Notes: a model not told the origin generated them from the sequence alone. Positions 9,431 to 18,424 are shown, counted from the stretch's first letter. The stretch is 64,000 bases of DNA from Aliiroseovarius sp. S1123 (GCF_023015885.1 NZ_JALKBE010000002.1:310001-374000), one strand, 5' to 3'. A program made the numbers and translations.

Positions 9431-10975
9431 TTAGCGCCCTTTGAAAAGCGATCCCAGAATGCCGCGCACGATGCGTTTGCCCGTGGTGCCTTTCAGTTCC
9501 TTGATCACCACATCCGTCACAGCTTTCCCAAACCCGCCCGAGGACGACTTGCGGCGCGAGGTCGATCGCCCGACCTTGCTGCCTGAATAGCGCCGTCCGG
9601 CCCGATATTCCCGCTCTGCCGCGCTTGCAGTCTCTTCTTCAAGGCGCTCAGCCTCTTCTGCTTCTTTCGCCGCCTCTGCGGCGCGTTTGGTCAGCACCTC
9701 ATACGCGCTTTCGCGGTCTTGAAGCGTCTCGTATTTCCCAGCAATCGGCGATGCGTCAATCAAGGTTTTTCGCTCGGACGGTTCAATTGGACCAAGCTGC
9801 GAGGATGGCGGGCGGATCAACGTACGCTCGACCACGCCCGGCGCACCTTTGGATTCCAGGAAAGACGTCACCGCCTCGCCCACACCAACCTCGCGGATGG
9901 CGTCTTCGGTCGAGAAACGCGGGTTGTCGCGATAGGTTTCGGCGGCTTGCTTCAGGGCGCGGCGATCCTTGGCCGTGAAGGCGCGTAGGGCGTGCTGGAT
10001 GCGGTTGCCCAGCTGACCCAGGATGTCCTCGGGGACGTCTGCCGGGTTCTGCGTGACGAAGTAGACGCCGACGCCCTTTGAGCGGATCAGACGTGCGACC
10101 TGTTCCACCTTATCGACCAGCGCTTTGGGAGCGTCGTCGAACAACAAATGTGCTTCGTCAAAGAAGAAGACCAGCTTCGGTTTGTCGGGGTCGCCCACTT
10201 CGGGCAGTTCTTCAAACAATTCGGAAAGCAGCCACAACAGGAACGTCGCATAAAGACGTGGCGCGCCCATCAGCTTGTCGGAGGCAAGAATCGAGATCCG
10301 CCCGCGCCCATCCGTGTCGGTCCGCATGATGTCCGACAGCTCTAACGCGGGTTCACCGAAAAGTTTATGGCCACCTTGATTTTCGAGCACCAGAAGCGAA
10401 CGTTGAATGGCCCCGATAGACGACGTCGAAACGTTGCCATACCGCAGTGACAGATCTTTGGCGTTCTCGCCAACCCACACCAAAAGCGCCTGAAGGTCTT
10501 TGAGATCCAAAAGCCCAAGTCCCTGTTCATCCGCTACGCGGAAGGCAATGTTCAGGACTCCTTCCTGAGCGTCGGTCAGCTCGAGCAGGCGGGATAGCAG
10601 AAGCGGCCCCATCTCGGACACAGTGGTGCGGATTGGGTGACCCTGGTCGCCGTAGAGATCCCAGAACGTGACCGGGAATGCGCCATAGGAATAGTCATCA
10701 AAGCCGATTTTCTCGGCGCGCGAGGTAAAAGCGTCGTGCAGCTTGAAACCAGCATCGCCTGCCTTGGCCAAGCCGGACAGGTCGCCTTTTACATCCGACA
10801 GAAACACCGGCACGCCCTGGGCGGCAAATCTTTCGGCCATGATTTGCAGCGTGACGGTCTTGCCCGTCCCGGTCGCCCCCGCAACCAGCCCGTGTCGGTT
10901 TGCGTATTTCAGCAACAGCCCTTGTTTCTCGCCGTAGTTATCGCCACCGCCACCAATAAAAATCGTACCGTCCAC
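9431..10975 (-). CDS. HerA-like ATPase (DUF853 family)
   Basis: The 514-aa P-loop ATPase has Walker A GATGTGKT near residue 35, Walker [15 protein letters not shown] near 280, and [28 protein letters not shown], all typical of the DUF853 HerA/FtsK-like helicase family (YjgR-like). The biological role is not established. From about residue 425 a charged, alanine/glutamate-rich then serine/arginine-rich linker leads to a short conserved tail ([16 protein letters not shown]). The start is a GTG with GGGAG 8 bases upstream. Confidence 0.9.
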   Translation of the reverse strand: MDGTIFIGGGGDNYGEKQGLLLKYANRHGLVAGATGTGKTVTLQIMAERFAAQGVPVFLSDVKGDLSGLAKAGDAGFKLHDAFTSRAEKIGFDDYSYGAFPVTFWDLYGDQGHPIRTTVSEMGPLLLSRLLELTDAQEGVLNIAFRVADEQGLGLLDLKDLQALLVWVGENAKDLSLRYGNVSTSSIGAIQRSLLVLENQGGHKLFGEPALELSDIMRTDTDGRGRISILASDKLMGAPRLYATFLLWLLSELFEELPEVGDPDKPKLVFFFDEAHLLFDDAPKALVDKVEQVARLIRSKGVGVYFVTQNPADVPEDILGQLGNRIQHALRAFTAKDRRALKQAAETYRDNPRFSTEDAIREVGVGEAVTSFLESKGAPGVVERTLIRPPSSQLGPIEPSERKTLIDASPIAGKYETLQDRESAYEVLTKRAAEAAKEAEEAERLEEETASAAEREYRAGRRYSGSKVGRSTSRRKSSSGGFGKAVTDVVIKELKGTTGKRIVRGILGSLFKGR

Positions 10976-11039
10976 GTGCTGTCTCCCGGCTATGAAATCA
11001 AACTTCTCTGCGACAATACTAAATTAACCAACACAGGCC

Positions 11040-11125
11040 ATACTGTAATCATTCCCATCGGCCATTTGGGTCTGGGAAGACTTCCTCCCTGTCAGACTGC
11101 CGCGCCCTCGGGCGCGGTTTTTTTA
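11040..11125 (+). ncRNA. Candidate small RNA ending in a strong intrinsic terminator
   Basis: A textbook terminator (CCGCGCCC-TC-GGGCGCGG at 11100-11117 followed by seven T) lies on the plus strand with no gene upstream on that strand. Before it are a TTCCCA...TGGGAA hairpin (11053-11077) and an unpaired GACTTCCTCCCTGTCAGACT stretch with an anti-Shine-Dalgarno-like CUUCCUCCC. A 5' end near 11040 is guessed; no strong promoter is evident (TTAACC/TAATCA-like boxes only). Confidence 0.5.
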
Positions 11126-11202
11126 TCATGTTCAATGCCTTGCGCGAAATTTAATGAAGATCAAATTGGTGACGTAAAAAGTTCCGATTATGTCGATTGC
11201 AC

Positions 11203-11244
11203 GTCACTTTCTAGCTTGACCGCCAAATGCAAGTGACATAGCGT
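11203..11244 (+). promoter_or_regulatory. Candidate promoter with flanking inverted repeat
   Basis: TTGACC (11216-11221) is spaced 17 bases from TAGCGT (11239-11244). GTCACTT (11203-11209) and AAGTGAC (11231-11237) form a 7-base inverted repeat around the -35 box, placed where a repressor or activator could bind. Confidence 0.45.
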
Positions 11245-11250
11245 CGCCCC

Positions 11251-11318
11251 CATAAGCCGGTCAGTCCGGCAGGGAGAGAAATTCGAAGGGGATCCGCGGA
11301 AGTGGGTCCCTTTCTTTA
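11251..11318 (+). ncRNA. Second candidate small RNA, or attenuated leader of the IalB-like gene
   Basis: Downstream of the promoter at 11216-11244 come a perfect GCCGG-TCAGT-CCGGC hairpin and a terminator: AAGGGGATCC (11286-11295) pairs over ten positions with GGGTCCCTTT (11304-11313), followed by TTCTTTA-type sequence. The transcript would be about 70 bases. Because the IalB-like gene lies 185 bases further on in the same direction, the terminator could instead be a conditional attenuator. Confidence 0.45.
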
Positions 11319-11356
11319 TGGTTATGAACTTGGCGCTTTTCTGCTGGTTTGGTGAC

Positions 11357-11397
11357 GCCCTTGCAGCCCGCATCGGCGGTCTATCGCCACCAAGGGC
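11357..11397 (+). other. Structured leader hairpin before the IalB-like gene
   Basis: GCCCTTG (11357-11363) pairs with CAAGGGC (11391-11397), enclosing a smaller GGCG-GTCTAT-CGCC hairpin. It lies 106 bases before the start codon. No known riboswitch class was recognised. Confidence 0.4.
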
Positions 11398-11502
11398 ATT
11401 CCACCCGGTTTTCCCGCCGTTCCAATGTATTTCCACCTGACACCCCTATGGCGCCATGCTATTCCATCCCCAACAAAATTGATTTCGAAACAAGGACCGA
11501 TC

Positions 11503-12138
11503 ATGAATATCGAGCTGATCAAATCCCTCTCGCTGTTGGCAGCCCTATCGCTGGGTACCGCTGCCATGGCACAGGAAAATTCGGAAGCACCCACCGAAGA
11601 GGCTCCGGCAGCCCAACCGGTTGTGGATCTGGGCGAACCCGTCGATACCACCCGCCAGCCCGGTCAAACTTATGTCGAGAAGGTCACCGGCGACTGGGAA
11701 CGCAAGTGCATTGCGCTTCCGGAAGGCCAAGGCGACGATCCATGCCAGATGTATCAGCTTCTGAAGGATAGCACCGGAAACGCCGTCGCCGAGATTTCGC
11801 TGGGCAAACTGCCCCAGGGTGCTCAGGCCGTGGCCGGGGCAACGGTCGTTGTTCCGCTGGAAACGCTGCTGACCCAACAGTTGACGATCTCGGTTGATGG
11901 TACACAAGGCCGACGCTATCCGTTCCGCTTCTGCACCCAGCTGGGCTGCGTGGCCAATATTGGCTTTACCGCAGACGAGATCGCGGGATTCAAAGCAGGT
12001 GCGAACGCGATGATATCGATCGTTCCGGCTGCCGCGCCAGATCAGCGTGTGAACCTGACGATGTCGCTGACAGGCTTTACAGCCTCTTTTGACGAACTGG
12101 CAGCACCGGTTCCGCGCCCAGCACCGGCAGCGCAGTAA
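11503..12138 (+). CDS. Invasion-associated locus B (IalB) family secreted protein
   Basis: The 211-aa protein has a Sec signal peptide (MNIELIKSLSLLAALSLGTAAMAQ, cleavage after AMAQ likely) and an IalB fold: GDWERKCIALPEGQGDDPC, the cysteine pair FCTQLGCVANIGF, and a beta-rich C-terminus ending in a proline-rich tail. Periplasmic location is inferred. In Bartonella the family is tied to host-cell invasion; in free-living Rhodobacterales the role is unknown. AAGGAC precedes the ATG at 11503. A terminator follows. Confidence 0.85.
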   Translation: MNIELIKSLSLLAALSLGTAAMAQENSEAPTEEAPAAQPVVDLGEPVDTTRQPGQTYVEKVTGDWERKCIALPEGQGDDPCQMYQLLKDSTGNAVAEISLGKLPQGAQAVAGATVVVPLETLLTQQLTISVDGTQGRRYPFRFCTQLGCVANIGFTADEIAGFKAGANAMISIVPAAAPDQRVNLTMSLTGFTASFDELAAPVPRPAPAAQ

Positions 12139-12160
12139 GTACGTTAGAAATGAACGCAAA

Positions 12161-12190
12161 ACGCCGCCCTAGTTGGGCGGCGTTCTTGTT
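12161..12190 (+). terminator. Intrinsic terminator of the IalB-like gene
   Basis: ACGCCGCCC-TAGTT-GGGCGGCGT followed by TCTTGTTT, 22 bases after the stop codon. Confidence 0.85.
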
Positions 12191-12211
12191 TGGATGACAC
12201 TTGTAGCGCCC

Positions 12212-13420
12212 TCAGTGCGCCCGCAAGGCCAGCACCGCATTCAGCCCGCCAAACGCGAAGGCGTTTGACAGAACCGCGCCGACTTTCACGTCGCGCGCCA
12301 CATTTGGCACCACGTCTAGCGCGCATTCCGGATCGGGCTCTTCATAACCAATTGTCGGTGCAATCACGCCCTCGCGCAGCGCCATGATACAGGCCAAAAG
12401 CTCGACCGCGCCGGTACCGCCGATCAGGTGCCCATGCATGGACTTGGTCGACGAAATCATCAATTCGTCTGCGTGATGCCCAAACGCATCCGCAACCGCG
12501 GCACATTCTGTTTTGTCATTGGCCGCCGTACCGGTGCCATGGGCGTTGATATAGCACACGTCCTCGGGATTCAGGCGTGCATCCCGCATAGCACCGGCAA
12601 TCGCCCGTGACGCGCCCTGTTTCGATGGCATCACAATATCCGCCGCGTCCGAGGTCATGGCAAAGCCGACCACCTCGGCCAAGATCTCGGCCCCGCGCGC
12701 CTTTGCGTGCTCGTATTCCTCGAACACAAACACCGCCGAGCCTTCCCCCTGTACCATCCCGTTGCGATTGGCCGAGAATGGGCGGCAGGCGTCTTTCGAC
12801 ATGACCCGCAGGCCTTCCCACGCCTTGATCCCGCCAAAGCACAGCATGGCCTCGGAGCCGCCGGTGACCATGACATCCGCCATGCCCGTCCGGATCATCT
12901 GCATCGCCTGCCCCATCGCATGATTCGAGCTGGCACAGGCCGTCGCCACGGTGAAACTTGGCCCCTTCAGGTTCCATTCCATCGACACGTGGCTGGCGGC
13001 TGCATTGTTCATCAGCTTGGGTACAACAAAGGGATGCACTCGGTTCTTACCGTCCTCGTAGACCGAGCGATAGTTCTCATCCAGCGTGTTCATCCCGCCG
13101 CCGGACGTCCCCAGAACCACACCGGACCGCGCCGCAAGCTCGCCCGAGAAGGTCAGGCCGGACTGGCTAATCGCCTGACGTGCGGCGATCAGAGTGAACT
13201 GGGTGAACCTGTCATAAAGCGCGATCTGCTGACGGTTGAACGTCTCTTCCGGCTCATAGCCTTTGACCTGCGCGCCGATACGGATCGACAGGCGTTCGAC
13301 GTCCTGAAACTCGAGATCCGAGATCCCGCACCGTCCCTCGCGCATCGCTTCGAGCGTTTCGGGGACGTTTCGGCCAAGCGCGTTGATCGTGCCCTGGCCG
13401 GTGATGACAATTCTCTTCAT
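12212..13420 (-). CDS. Beta-ketoacyl-ACP synthase (KAS I/II family) of an LPS-acyl block
   Basis: The 402-aa condensing enzyme has its nucleophile in TACASSNHA (C162), first histidine in NAHGTGTAANDKTE and second in KSMHGHLIGGTGA. It condenses an acyl group with malonyl-ACP. It lies 5 bases after a dedicated ACP and downstream of lpxD, so its product is probably an unusual or long acyl chain for lipid A, as in rhizobial acpXL-fabF clusters, rather than housekeeping fatty acids. That is inferred from context; the sequence alone only shows a KAS. Confidence 0.88.
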   Translation of the reverse strand: MKRIVITGQGTINALGRNVPETLEAMREGRCGISDLEFQDVERLSIRIGAQVKGYEPEETFNRQQIALYDRFTQFTLIAARQAISQSGLTFSGELAARSGVVLGTSGGGMNTLDENYRSVYEDGKNRVHPFVVPKLMNNAAASHVSMEWNLKGPSFTVATACASSNHAMGQAMQMIRTGMADVMVTGGSEAMLCFGGIKAWEGLRVMSKDACRPFSANRNGMVQGEGSAVFVFEEYEHAKARGAEILAEVVGFAMTSDAADIVMPSKQGASRAIAGAMRDARLNPEDVCYINAHGTGTAANDKTECAAVADAFGHHADELMISSTKSMHGHLIGGTGAVELLACIMALREGVIAPTIGYEEPDPECALDVVPNVARDVKVGAVLSNAFAFGGLNAVLALRAH

Positions 13421-13425
13421 GAGGA

Positions 13426-13692
13426 TTATGCGGCTTGATCCGCAACCAGTCCTTCGACCGCACGAATGATGGCGGCAACCGACGAGATATCAAAGTCGCT
13501 TGCCGACGGGTCGTTGGCGTTGAATGGCACCGATATGTCAAAGGCTTCTTCGATGGCAAAGATGCTTTCAACAAGGCCAAGGCTATCGATGCCCAGATCT
13601 TCCAAGGTTTGATCGAGACTGACATCGCCCGGCTCGAGAACGGCCTGCTCGGCGATGATGGCGATGACGCGGTCCTGAATGCTTTCAGACAT
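13426..13692 (-). CDS. Specialised acyl carrier protein
   Basis: The 88-aa acidic protein has the phosphopantetheine motif GIDSLGLVE (S37). Compared with housekeeping AcpP the region after the helix carries an insert (PFNANDPSASDFD), a feature resembling AcpXL-like carriers for very-long-chain lipid A acyls. It lies between lpxD (28 bases) and the ketoacyl synthase (5 bases), arguing for a dedicated carrier in LPS acylation. Assignment as AcpXL itself is not certain. Confidence 0.88.
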   Translation of the reverse strand: MSESIQDRVIAIIAEQAVLEPGDVSLDQTLEDLGIDSLGLVESIFAIEEAFDISVPFNANDPSASDFDISSVAAIIRAVEGLVADQAA

Positions 13693-13719
13693 GTGGTTCC
13701 CTTTCGCGTTGGCGAATTT

Positions 13720-14826
13720 CTAGCCCTTGTCCACCAGTTTTGTAACCGTTTTTTGAAGGTCACGTAGCGTCTCGGCCAGACGTGGTAGACGGCGCAACTC
13801 GCGCCGGATGGCCATTTCCGTTTCGATCTTCACGGCAGGGCTGCCCAGAACGGCACGTCCGGCAGGTACGTTGGTATAAATGTTGGTGCCACCACCTGCG
13901 ATTACGTCATCCCCGATGAAGATGTTGTCGCTGACACCAACCTTGCCGCCTAGAACGACGCGGTTGCCGATCTTTGCTGATCCCGACACGCCCACATTGC
14001 CGCACATCATCACGTCTTCGCCCACTTCGGCATTGTGACCGACCTGTACCTGACAGTCGATCTTGGTGCCGCGCCCAATCCGTGTGGCGCGGATTGTGCC
14101 CCGGTCAATGGTCGAGCTTGCCCCCAGTTCCACGTCGTCCCCGATCTCGACACCGCCCAGAGAATGGACCCGTGCCCAGTGCGCGCTGCCTTCCACAGAT
14201 CCGGCCGTTTCACCTTCGGCCATACCGCCGCGCAGGCTTTCAACCGCGCTTTCCTTGTCTAACGTGACGAACGAAAACCCGTCTCCGCCCACAACCGAGT
14301 TTGACTGCCCGATAAAGCGGTTCCCGATGACGCAAAGATGCGCAATGCGCGCGCCCGGATGCAGGACCAGATCGTCTCCGATCACGGTACCATAGCCAAT
14401 CGAAGCATGCGCCCCGACCTGCGCATTCGCCCCAATTTTCACATCCGCCCCGATCACAGCCAGCGGTCCAATATGGGCGCCTTCGCCGATCTGGGCGCTG
14501 GCATCGACAACCGCGCTGGGGTGGATGCCCGGCGCTATCCCTAGACCCGGATCCAATGCGCGGGTCAGAACGGGCATCGCCGTCTTGCCGCGCGACATGC
14601 AAATTGCGCCGTCCAGTCCAAGTGCCCGCCAGTCAGCCCCATCCCACAGCAAAGCTGCGCGGGCCTGTCCCTTAGCAATGCCATCGGCATATTTCGGGTC
14701 CATCGCCAGCGCCAGTTGATCCGCGCGGGCATCCTGAGGCTCGGCTGCGCCTGACAGGGCGATGCTGCCATCGCCGTGGAATTCGGCCCCCAATGCGGTG
14801 GCAATCTCGGACAGGGTGAAAGTCAT
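13720..14826 (-). CDS. lpxD: LpxD, UDP-3-O-acylglucosamine N-acyltransferase
   Basis: The 368-aa enzyme transfers a hydroxyacyl chain from ACP to UDP-3-O-acylglucosamine in lipid A synthesis. It has an N-terminal uridine-binding domain, then hexapeptide repeats forming a left-handed beta helix (about residues 95-320), catalytic histidine in QVQVGHNAEVGE, and a C-terminal helix. Most relatives carry lpxD in the bamA-lpxD-fabZ-lpxA cluster, so this may be a second copy used with the adjacent ACP and KAS. Its ribosome binding site lies inside a hairpin (14835-14879). Confidence 0.92.
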   Translation of the reverse strand: MTFTLSEIATALGAEFHGDGSIALSGAAEPQDARADQLALAMDPKYADGIAKGQARAALLWDGADWRALGLDGAICMSRGKTAMPVLTRALDPGLGIAPGIHPSAVVDASAQIGEGAHIGPLAVIGADVKIGANAQVGAHASIGYGTVIGDDLVLHPGARIAHLCVIGNRFIGQSNSVVGGDGFSFVTLDKESAVESLRGGMAEGETAGSVEGSAHWARVHSLGGVEIGDDVELGASSTIDRGTIRATRIGRGTKIDCQVQVGHNAEVGEDVMMCGNVGVSGSAKIGNRVVLGGKVGVSDNIFIGDDVIAGGGTNIYTNVPAGRAVLGSPAVKIETEMAIRRELRRLPRLAETLRDLQKTVTKLVDKG

Positions 14827-14834
14827 TCAACGCT

Positions 14835-14879
14835 CCTTTAATGGTGCCGGGCTTCTGCGCCCGAACACCGCACTAAAGG
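14835..14879 (-). promoter_or_regulatory. Hairpin sequestering the lpxD ribosome binding site
   Basis: On the minus strand CCTTTA pairs with TAAAGG, GGTG with CACC and CGGGC with GCCCG, giving a long interrupted stem between the transpeptidase stop and lpxD. The TAAAGG arm is part of the lpxD Shine-Dalgarno sequence (AAAGGAG). There is no T-tract, so translational control fits better than termination. Confidence 0.6.
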
Positions 14880-14881
14880 AT

Positions 14882-16501
14882 TTAACCATCCACGGCCGGA
14901 AGTGCTACCCCGGCATTTTGCAAAGCGGCCCAAACTTTTGCGTCACGCCCATAAATGTCGCGACGGTAGTTGACCCGTCCTTTCGCAGGCGCCACGGCGG
15001 TGCGATAGATGATATGTACCGGCACGTGCTGCTCCAGATCAATCTGGGTCTCACGGCGCGTGTCCAGCGCCTTGTGGAAGGTCGCCTTGGGATTGCTGCT
15101 TTGCTTGGCCAAAAGCGCATAGGCGAAATCAAACGGATCGCTCAGACGGATGCACCCGTGGCTGAAGGCGCGTACCTCGCGGGCAAACAGGCTTTTGGAT
15201 GGCGTGTCGTGCAGATAGATGTTGTGTTTGTTCGGGAACATGAACTTCACAAGCCCCAGCGCATTGCGTGACGACGGCGCCTGCTTGATCGCAAACGGGA
15301 AGCTACGCGCGGTAAATTGGGTGAAATCCATCCCCTCGCGCTTGACCACACGGCCCCGGCTGTCAATCAGCTTCAGATGGCTGACCGCATTGGGGTTCTT
15401 CTTCAGCATCGGCAGATATTCTTTTGTTGCAATCGAACGTGGCACATTCCAGGTGGGATTGATCACCAAATGCTCCATCTCGTCCGAGAACTCGGGGCTG
15501 CGCTGATCCGAGACGTTCTTGCCAATGACCGAACGGGTCTGGAAGGTCACGCTTCCCCCATCCACGATTTTGGCGGTGAAATCCGTCAGGTTTACCCATA
15601 CGTGACGCGCGCCACGGTCGAAATTGGTCCAGCGCTCGCGCTCCATTGCGACCAGGACCGAGGCAAGGCGTTTCTCGGGCGCGACATTGATCTCGGCGAT
15701 GGTGCCGGCCCCCGCTACGCCATCATCGGTCAGGCCATGATCGGCCTGAAACTGCTGCACGGCTTTCTGGATTGACGCATCATAGGTGCGGCTGGCCGAG
15801 CGGCTCAGATACCCCATACGCACCAGACGGTTACGCAGCGCAATGACGGCGTCACCCGACTGACCGGGCTGAAGCTTTTTCGACGAGACGGTCTTGCCCC
15901 AACCGCCGTGTTGGATCGTGTCCTCCAGACGCAGCTTTTCACGCATCAGCCGGCCATATTCGGCATTTCTAGGTGGCAGGGATTTCAGGAACCCGGCAGG
16001 TGACGCGGCCGCGAAGGTGGTCAAAATATCCGTGCCATCCTTGCGATCGACCTTGCGCACAATGCCCTCGTCGATCCTGGACGGTGTCAGAATGCCAGTG
16101 TTCACACCCTGTGCGTAGTCGACCAAAAGCGTAGACAGCTCGACTTCGAGCGCCCCAAGTTGGCGCACCGACGAGACATTCGCCATGCGGGACTTCAGAT
16201 CCTCCAGATCGACGGCCGGAAGCCCGTGATCAGCAGCCTTTGACAGTGCAGCAAGAAGTGCTTTCCGACGGGCCAGATCGTCGGGTGACGTACCGGTCCA
16301 GATCGGTTGATAAGCATTGGCTCGATAAAATGCTGCGACCTCGCCTTCGCGCGCAGCGGCCTCGGCCACCGACTGGGCAAACGCGGAAACAGAGCTCTGC
16401 GCCATCGCGGGAGCAAGAGAAGAAATACTCAGAACAGCAGCACCTAAAGCTGCAAACGCAACGGTCATAAAGGGTGCACGCGCGGGCAATGTTTTCGTCA
16501 T
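14882..16501 (-). CDS. Periplasmic L,D-transpeptidase (YcbB/LdtD-like)
   Basis: The 539-aa protein has a Sec signal peptide (cleavage after PAMAQ), a YcbB-type N-terminal scaffold, a peptidoglycan-binding helical domain (about 210-270, GQSGDAVIALRNRLVRMGYL) and a YkuD catalytic domain with HDTPSK (H431) and SHGCIRLSD (C450). It makes 3-3 cross-links in peptidoglycan. It ends 55 bases before lpxD on the same strand, so it may lead the envelope operon. It diverges from another murein-related gene at 16868. Confidence 0.93.
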   Translation of the reverse strand: MTKTLPARAPFMTVAFAALGAAVLSISSLAPAMAQSSVSAFAQSVAEAAAREGEVAAFYRANAYQPIWTGTSPDDLARRKALLAALSKAADHGLPAVDLEDLKSRMANVSSVRQLGALEVELSTLLVDYAQGVNTGILTPSRIDEGIVRKVDRKDGTDILTTFAAASPAGFLKSLPPRNAEYGRLMREKLRLEDTIQHGGWGKTVSSKKLQPGQSGDAVIALRNRLVRMGYLSRSASRTYDASIQKAVQQFQADHGLTDDGVAGAGTIAEINVAPEKRLASVLVAMERERWTNFDRGARHVWVNLTDFTAKIVDGGSVTFQTRSVIGKNVSDQRSPEFSDEMEHLVINPTWNVPRSIATKEYLPMLKKNPNAVSHLKLIDSRGRVVKREGMDFTQFTARSFPFAIKQAPSSRNALGLVKFMFPNKHNIYLHDTPSKSLFAREVRAFSHGCIRLSDPFDFAYALLAKQSSNPKATFHKALDTRRETQIDLEQHVPVHIIYRTAVAPAKGRVNYRRDIYGRDAKVWAALQNAGVALPAVDG

Positions 16502-16867
16502 GTCATGTCCGAAATAAATGAGATCGTACTGATGTTCAGTATTCCAACATCTGGTTAAGGCTGTCTATTCACAATCCCGAAAACCAAGGCAGGTTTTGCG
16601 AAAAGCACTTAAACTGTTTCCGGAATACCTTACCTTATCCGGTACGAGTGCTACCCCAACGCCACGGTTAACCCCTGTTTCACGTTTTTCAGCAAATTCC
16701 TGCCGATTTTTCTTGAACCCGTTAAGGGACTGAAAACTCTACTTGGCGCACGATTCGAGTTGTGTCATAAAAAGGCACGTCTGGGGATTAGGCAAACATA
16801 CCGCCCCGATTTGACCGCAGAGTCAGGCGGGTATGGTAACAGGCAAGCGACGGGACACGCTACGACA
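16502..16867. other. 366-base divergent intergenic region between two murein genes
   Basis: It must hold the promoters of both the transpeptidase (minus) and DUF882 (plus) genes. A GGTTAACC palindrome (16666-16673) and two further GTTAAGG half-sites (near 16552 and 16721) are visible but do not make a full TTAA-N7-TTAA CtrA site. No RNA gene or small reading frame could be supported. Confidence 0.5.
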
Positions 16868-17449
16868 ATGACCTACGGGACTTCGAACGGCTTGAAATCG
16901 AGCATCACTCGGCGCGGGCTACTAGGGGCTTTTGCAGCAACAGCTGTGACGTCGGCTCCTATGTACGCTAATGCAGCCGGCTTTTTGCGCGGAGGTGGCG
17001 ATGTACGCCGTCTGGCCATGTATTCGGGCCGCACCGGCGAAACCATCAACATGATCTATTGGGTTGAAGGCAAGTACATCAACGACGCCTTGAAAGAGAT
17101 CAACCATTTCATGCGTGACTGGCGCACGGATACGTCGATCAAGATCGACACCCGCACCATCGACATCATGGCAGCTGCCCACGGCCTAATGGATGTGCGT
17201 GAACCATACACGATGCTGTCGGGCTATCGCTCGCCCAAAACCAACGCGATGCTGCGCTCGCGCTCGCGTGGGGTGGCCAAGAACTCGCTACACATGAAGG
17301 GTCAGGCAGCCGATCTGCGTCTGAAGACACGCTCGGTGAACCAGATTTTCAAAGCTGCGGTGGCCTGCAACAGCGGTGGCGTTGGCAAATACTCGGGCTC
17401 GAACTTCGTGCACATGGATTGCGGCGTGGTCCGCACCTGGGGCCGCTGA
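16868..17449 (+). CDS. Tat-exported DUF882 protein (YcbK-like murein peptidase family)
   Basis: The 193-aa protein starts with a twin-arginine signal (SITRRGLLGAFAATAV...ANA) and continues as DUF882, a family related to M15 zinc D-Ala-D-Ala peptidases. Metal-site motifs are visible as MLSGYRSP, SLHMKGQAADLR and FVHMDCG. It probably trims periplasmic peptidoglycan. The ATG at 16868 fits the signal peptide; upstream in-frame codons add no similarity. It diverges from the L,D-transpeptidase, suggesting joint control of murein remodelling. Confidence 0.88.
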   Translation: MTYGTSNGLKSSITRRGLLGAFAATAVTSAPMYANAAGFLRGGGDVRRLAMYSGRTGETINMIYWVEGKYINDALKEINHFMRDWRTDTSIKIDTRTIDIMAAAHGLMDVREPYTMLSGYRSPKTNAMLRSRSRGVAKNSLHMKGQAADLRLKTRSVNQIFKAAVACNSGGVGKYSGSNFVHMDCGVVRTWGR

Positions 17450-17473
17450 TCCCAAAACTGGCAAGAACGAAGC

Positions 17474-17498
17474 AAAGGCGCCTGCGGGCGCTTTTTTG
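17474..17498 (+). terminator. Intrinsic terminator of the DUF882 gene
   Basis: AAAGGCGCC-TGCG-GGCGCTTTTTT hairpin with T-run, 25 bases after the stop. Confidence 0.8.
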
Positions 17499-17552
17499 TT
17501 GTGGCGCGATAGGTTGTTTGGCATCAAGCCCTGAACGATTGACGAGGCGACG

Positions 17553-18296
17553 ATGAAACCTTTCCTGATCCTGCAACTGCGCCCTGAAACCGATGCCTCG
17601 GACGACGAGTTTCAGGCGTTTCTGTCAAAAGGCGGCTTATCCGAGGATCAGGTGCACCGTATCCGTCTGGATCAAGAGGATGTCCCCGCTGATCTGAACT
17701 TGTCCACCTATTCAGGCGTGATCGTTGGTGGCGGACCGGGCTGTGTGTCCGACGCGCCCGAGAAGAAATCCAAGGTCGAGGCCAAGATCGAGGCCGAGTG
17801 CCTGTCACTGATGCCGCAAATCACGTCGCGCGACATTCCGTTTCTGGGCTGCTGCTATGGTATCGGCATCTTAGGCCATCACCTTAAACCCGGGGCTGTG
17901 TCAAAAGAGCAGTTCGGAGAGCCCGTCAGCGCCAGCCCCTGTCGTCTAACCGATGACGGGCGCGCCGATCCGCTGTTGAAGGGTATTCCCGAGGCGTTCG
18001 AAGCTTTCGTAGGCCACAAAGAAGCGATGCAAGATCTACCGGAAGGTTGCGTACAGCTTGTTACATCCGCCCCCTGCCCTTTCCAGATGATCCGCTTCGG
18101 CCAGAACGTCTATGCCACCCAGTTCCACCCGGAAGCCGACGCAAACGGCTTTGAAACCCGGATCGGTATCTACAAACACCACGGCTATTTCCCGCCGGAG
18201 GAAGCAGACGCGCTGGTCGAAATGGTCCACGCCGCAGACGTGCATGCCCCCGCGCAAATCCTGCGAAACTTCGTGGAACGATATCGGGACAGCTAA
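17553..18296 (+). CDS. Class I glutamine amidotransferase (GuaA-like domain)
   Basis: The 247-aa stand-alone GATase has catalytic cysteine in [10 protein letters not shown], the oxyanion region GGGPGCVSD and catalytic histidine in TQFHPEAD. It resembles the GMP-synthase glutaminase domain and YfeJ-type proteins; the ammonia acceptor is unknown. It lies alone between a terminator and the tRNA-Arg gene on the opposite strand. Confidence 0.85.
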   Translation: MKPFLILQLRPETDASDDEFQAFLSKGGLSEDQVHRIRLDQEDVPADLNLSTYSGVIVGGGPGCVSDAPEKKSKVEAKIEAECLSLMPQITSRDIPFLGCCYGIGILGHHLKPGAVSKEQFGEPVSASPCRLTDDGRADPLLKGIPEAFEAFVGHKEAMQDLPEGCVQLVTSAPCPFQMIRFGQNVYATQFHPEADANGFETRIGIYKHHGYFPPEEADALVEMVHAADVHAPAQILRNFVERYRDS

Positions 18297-18337
18297 GCCC
18301 CACCCAAGGGCAGATGCTACAGATATCATTAGGAAAT

Positions 18338-18414
<77 letters not shown>

Positions 18415-18424
18415 CTAAGGCCGG

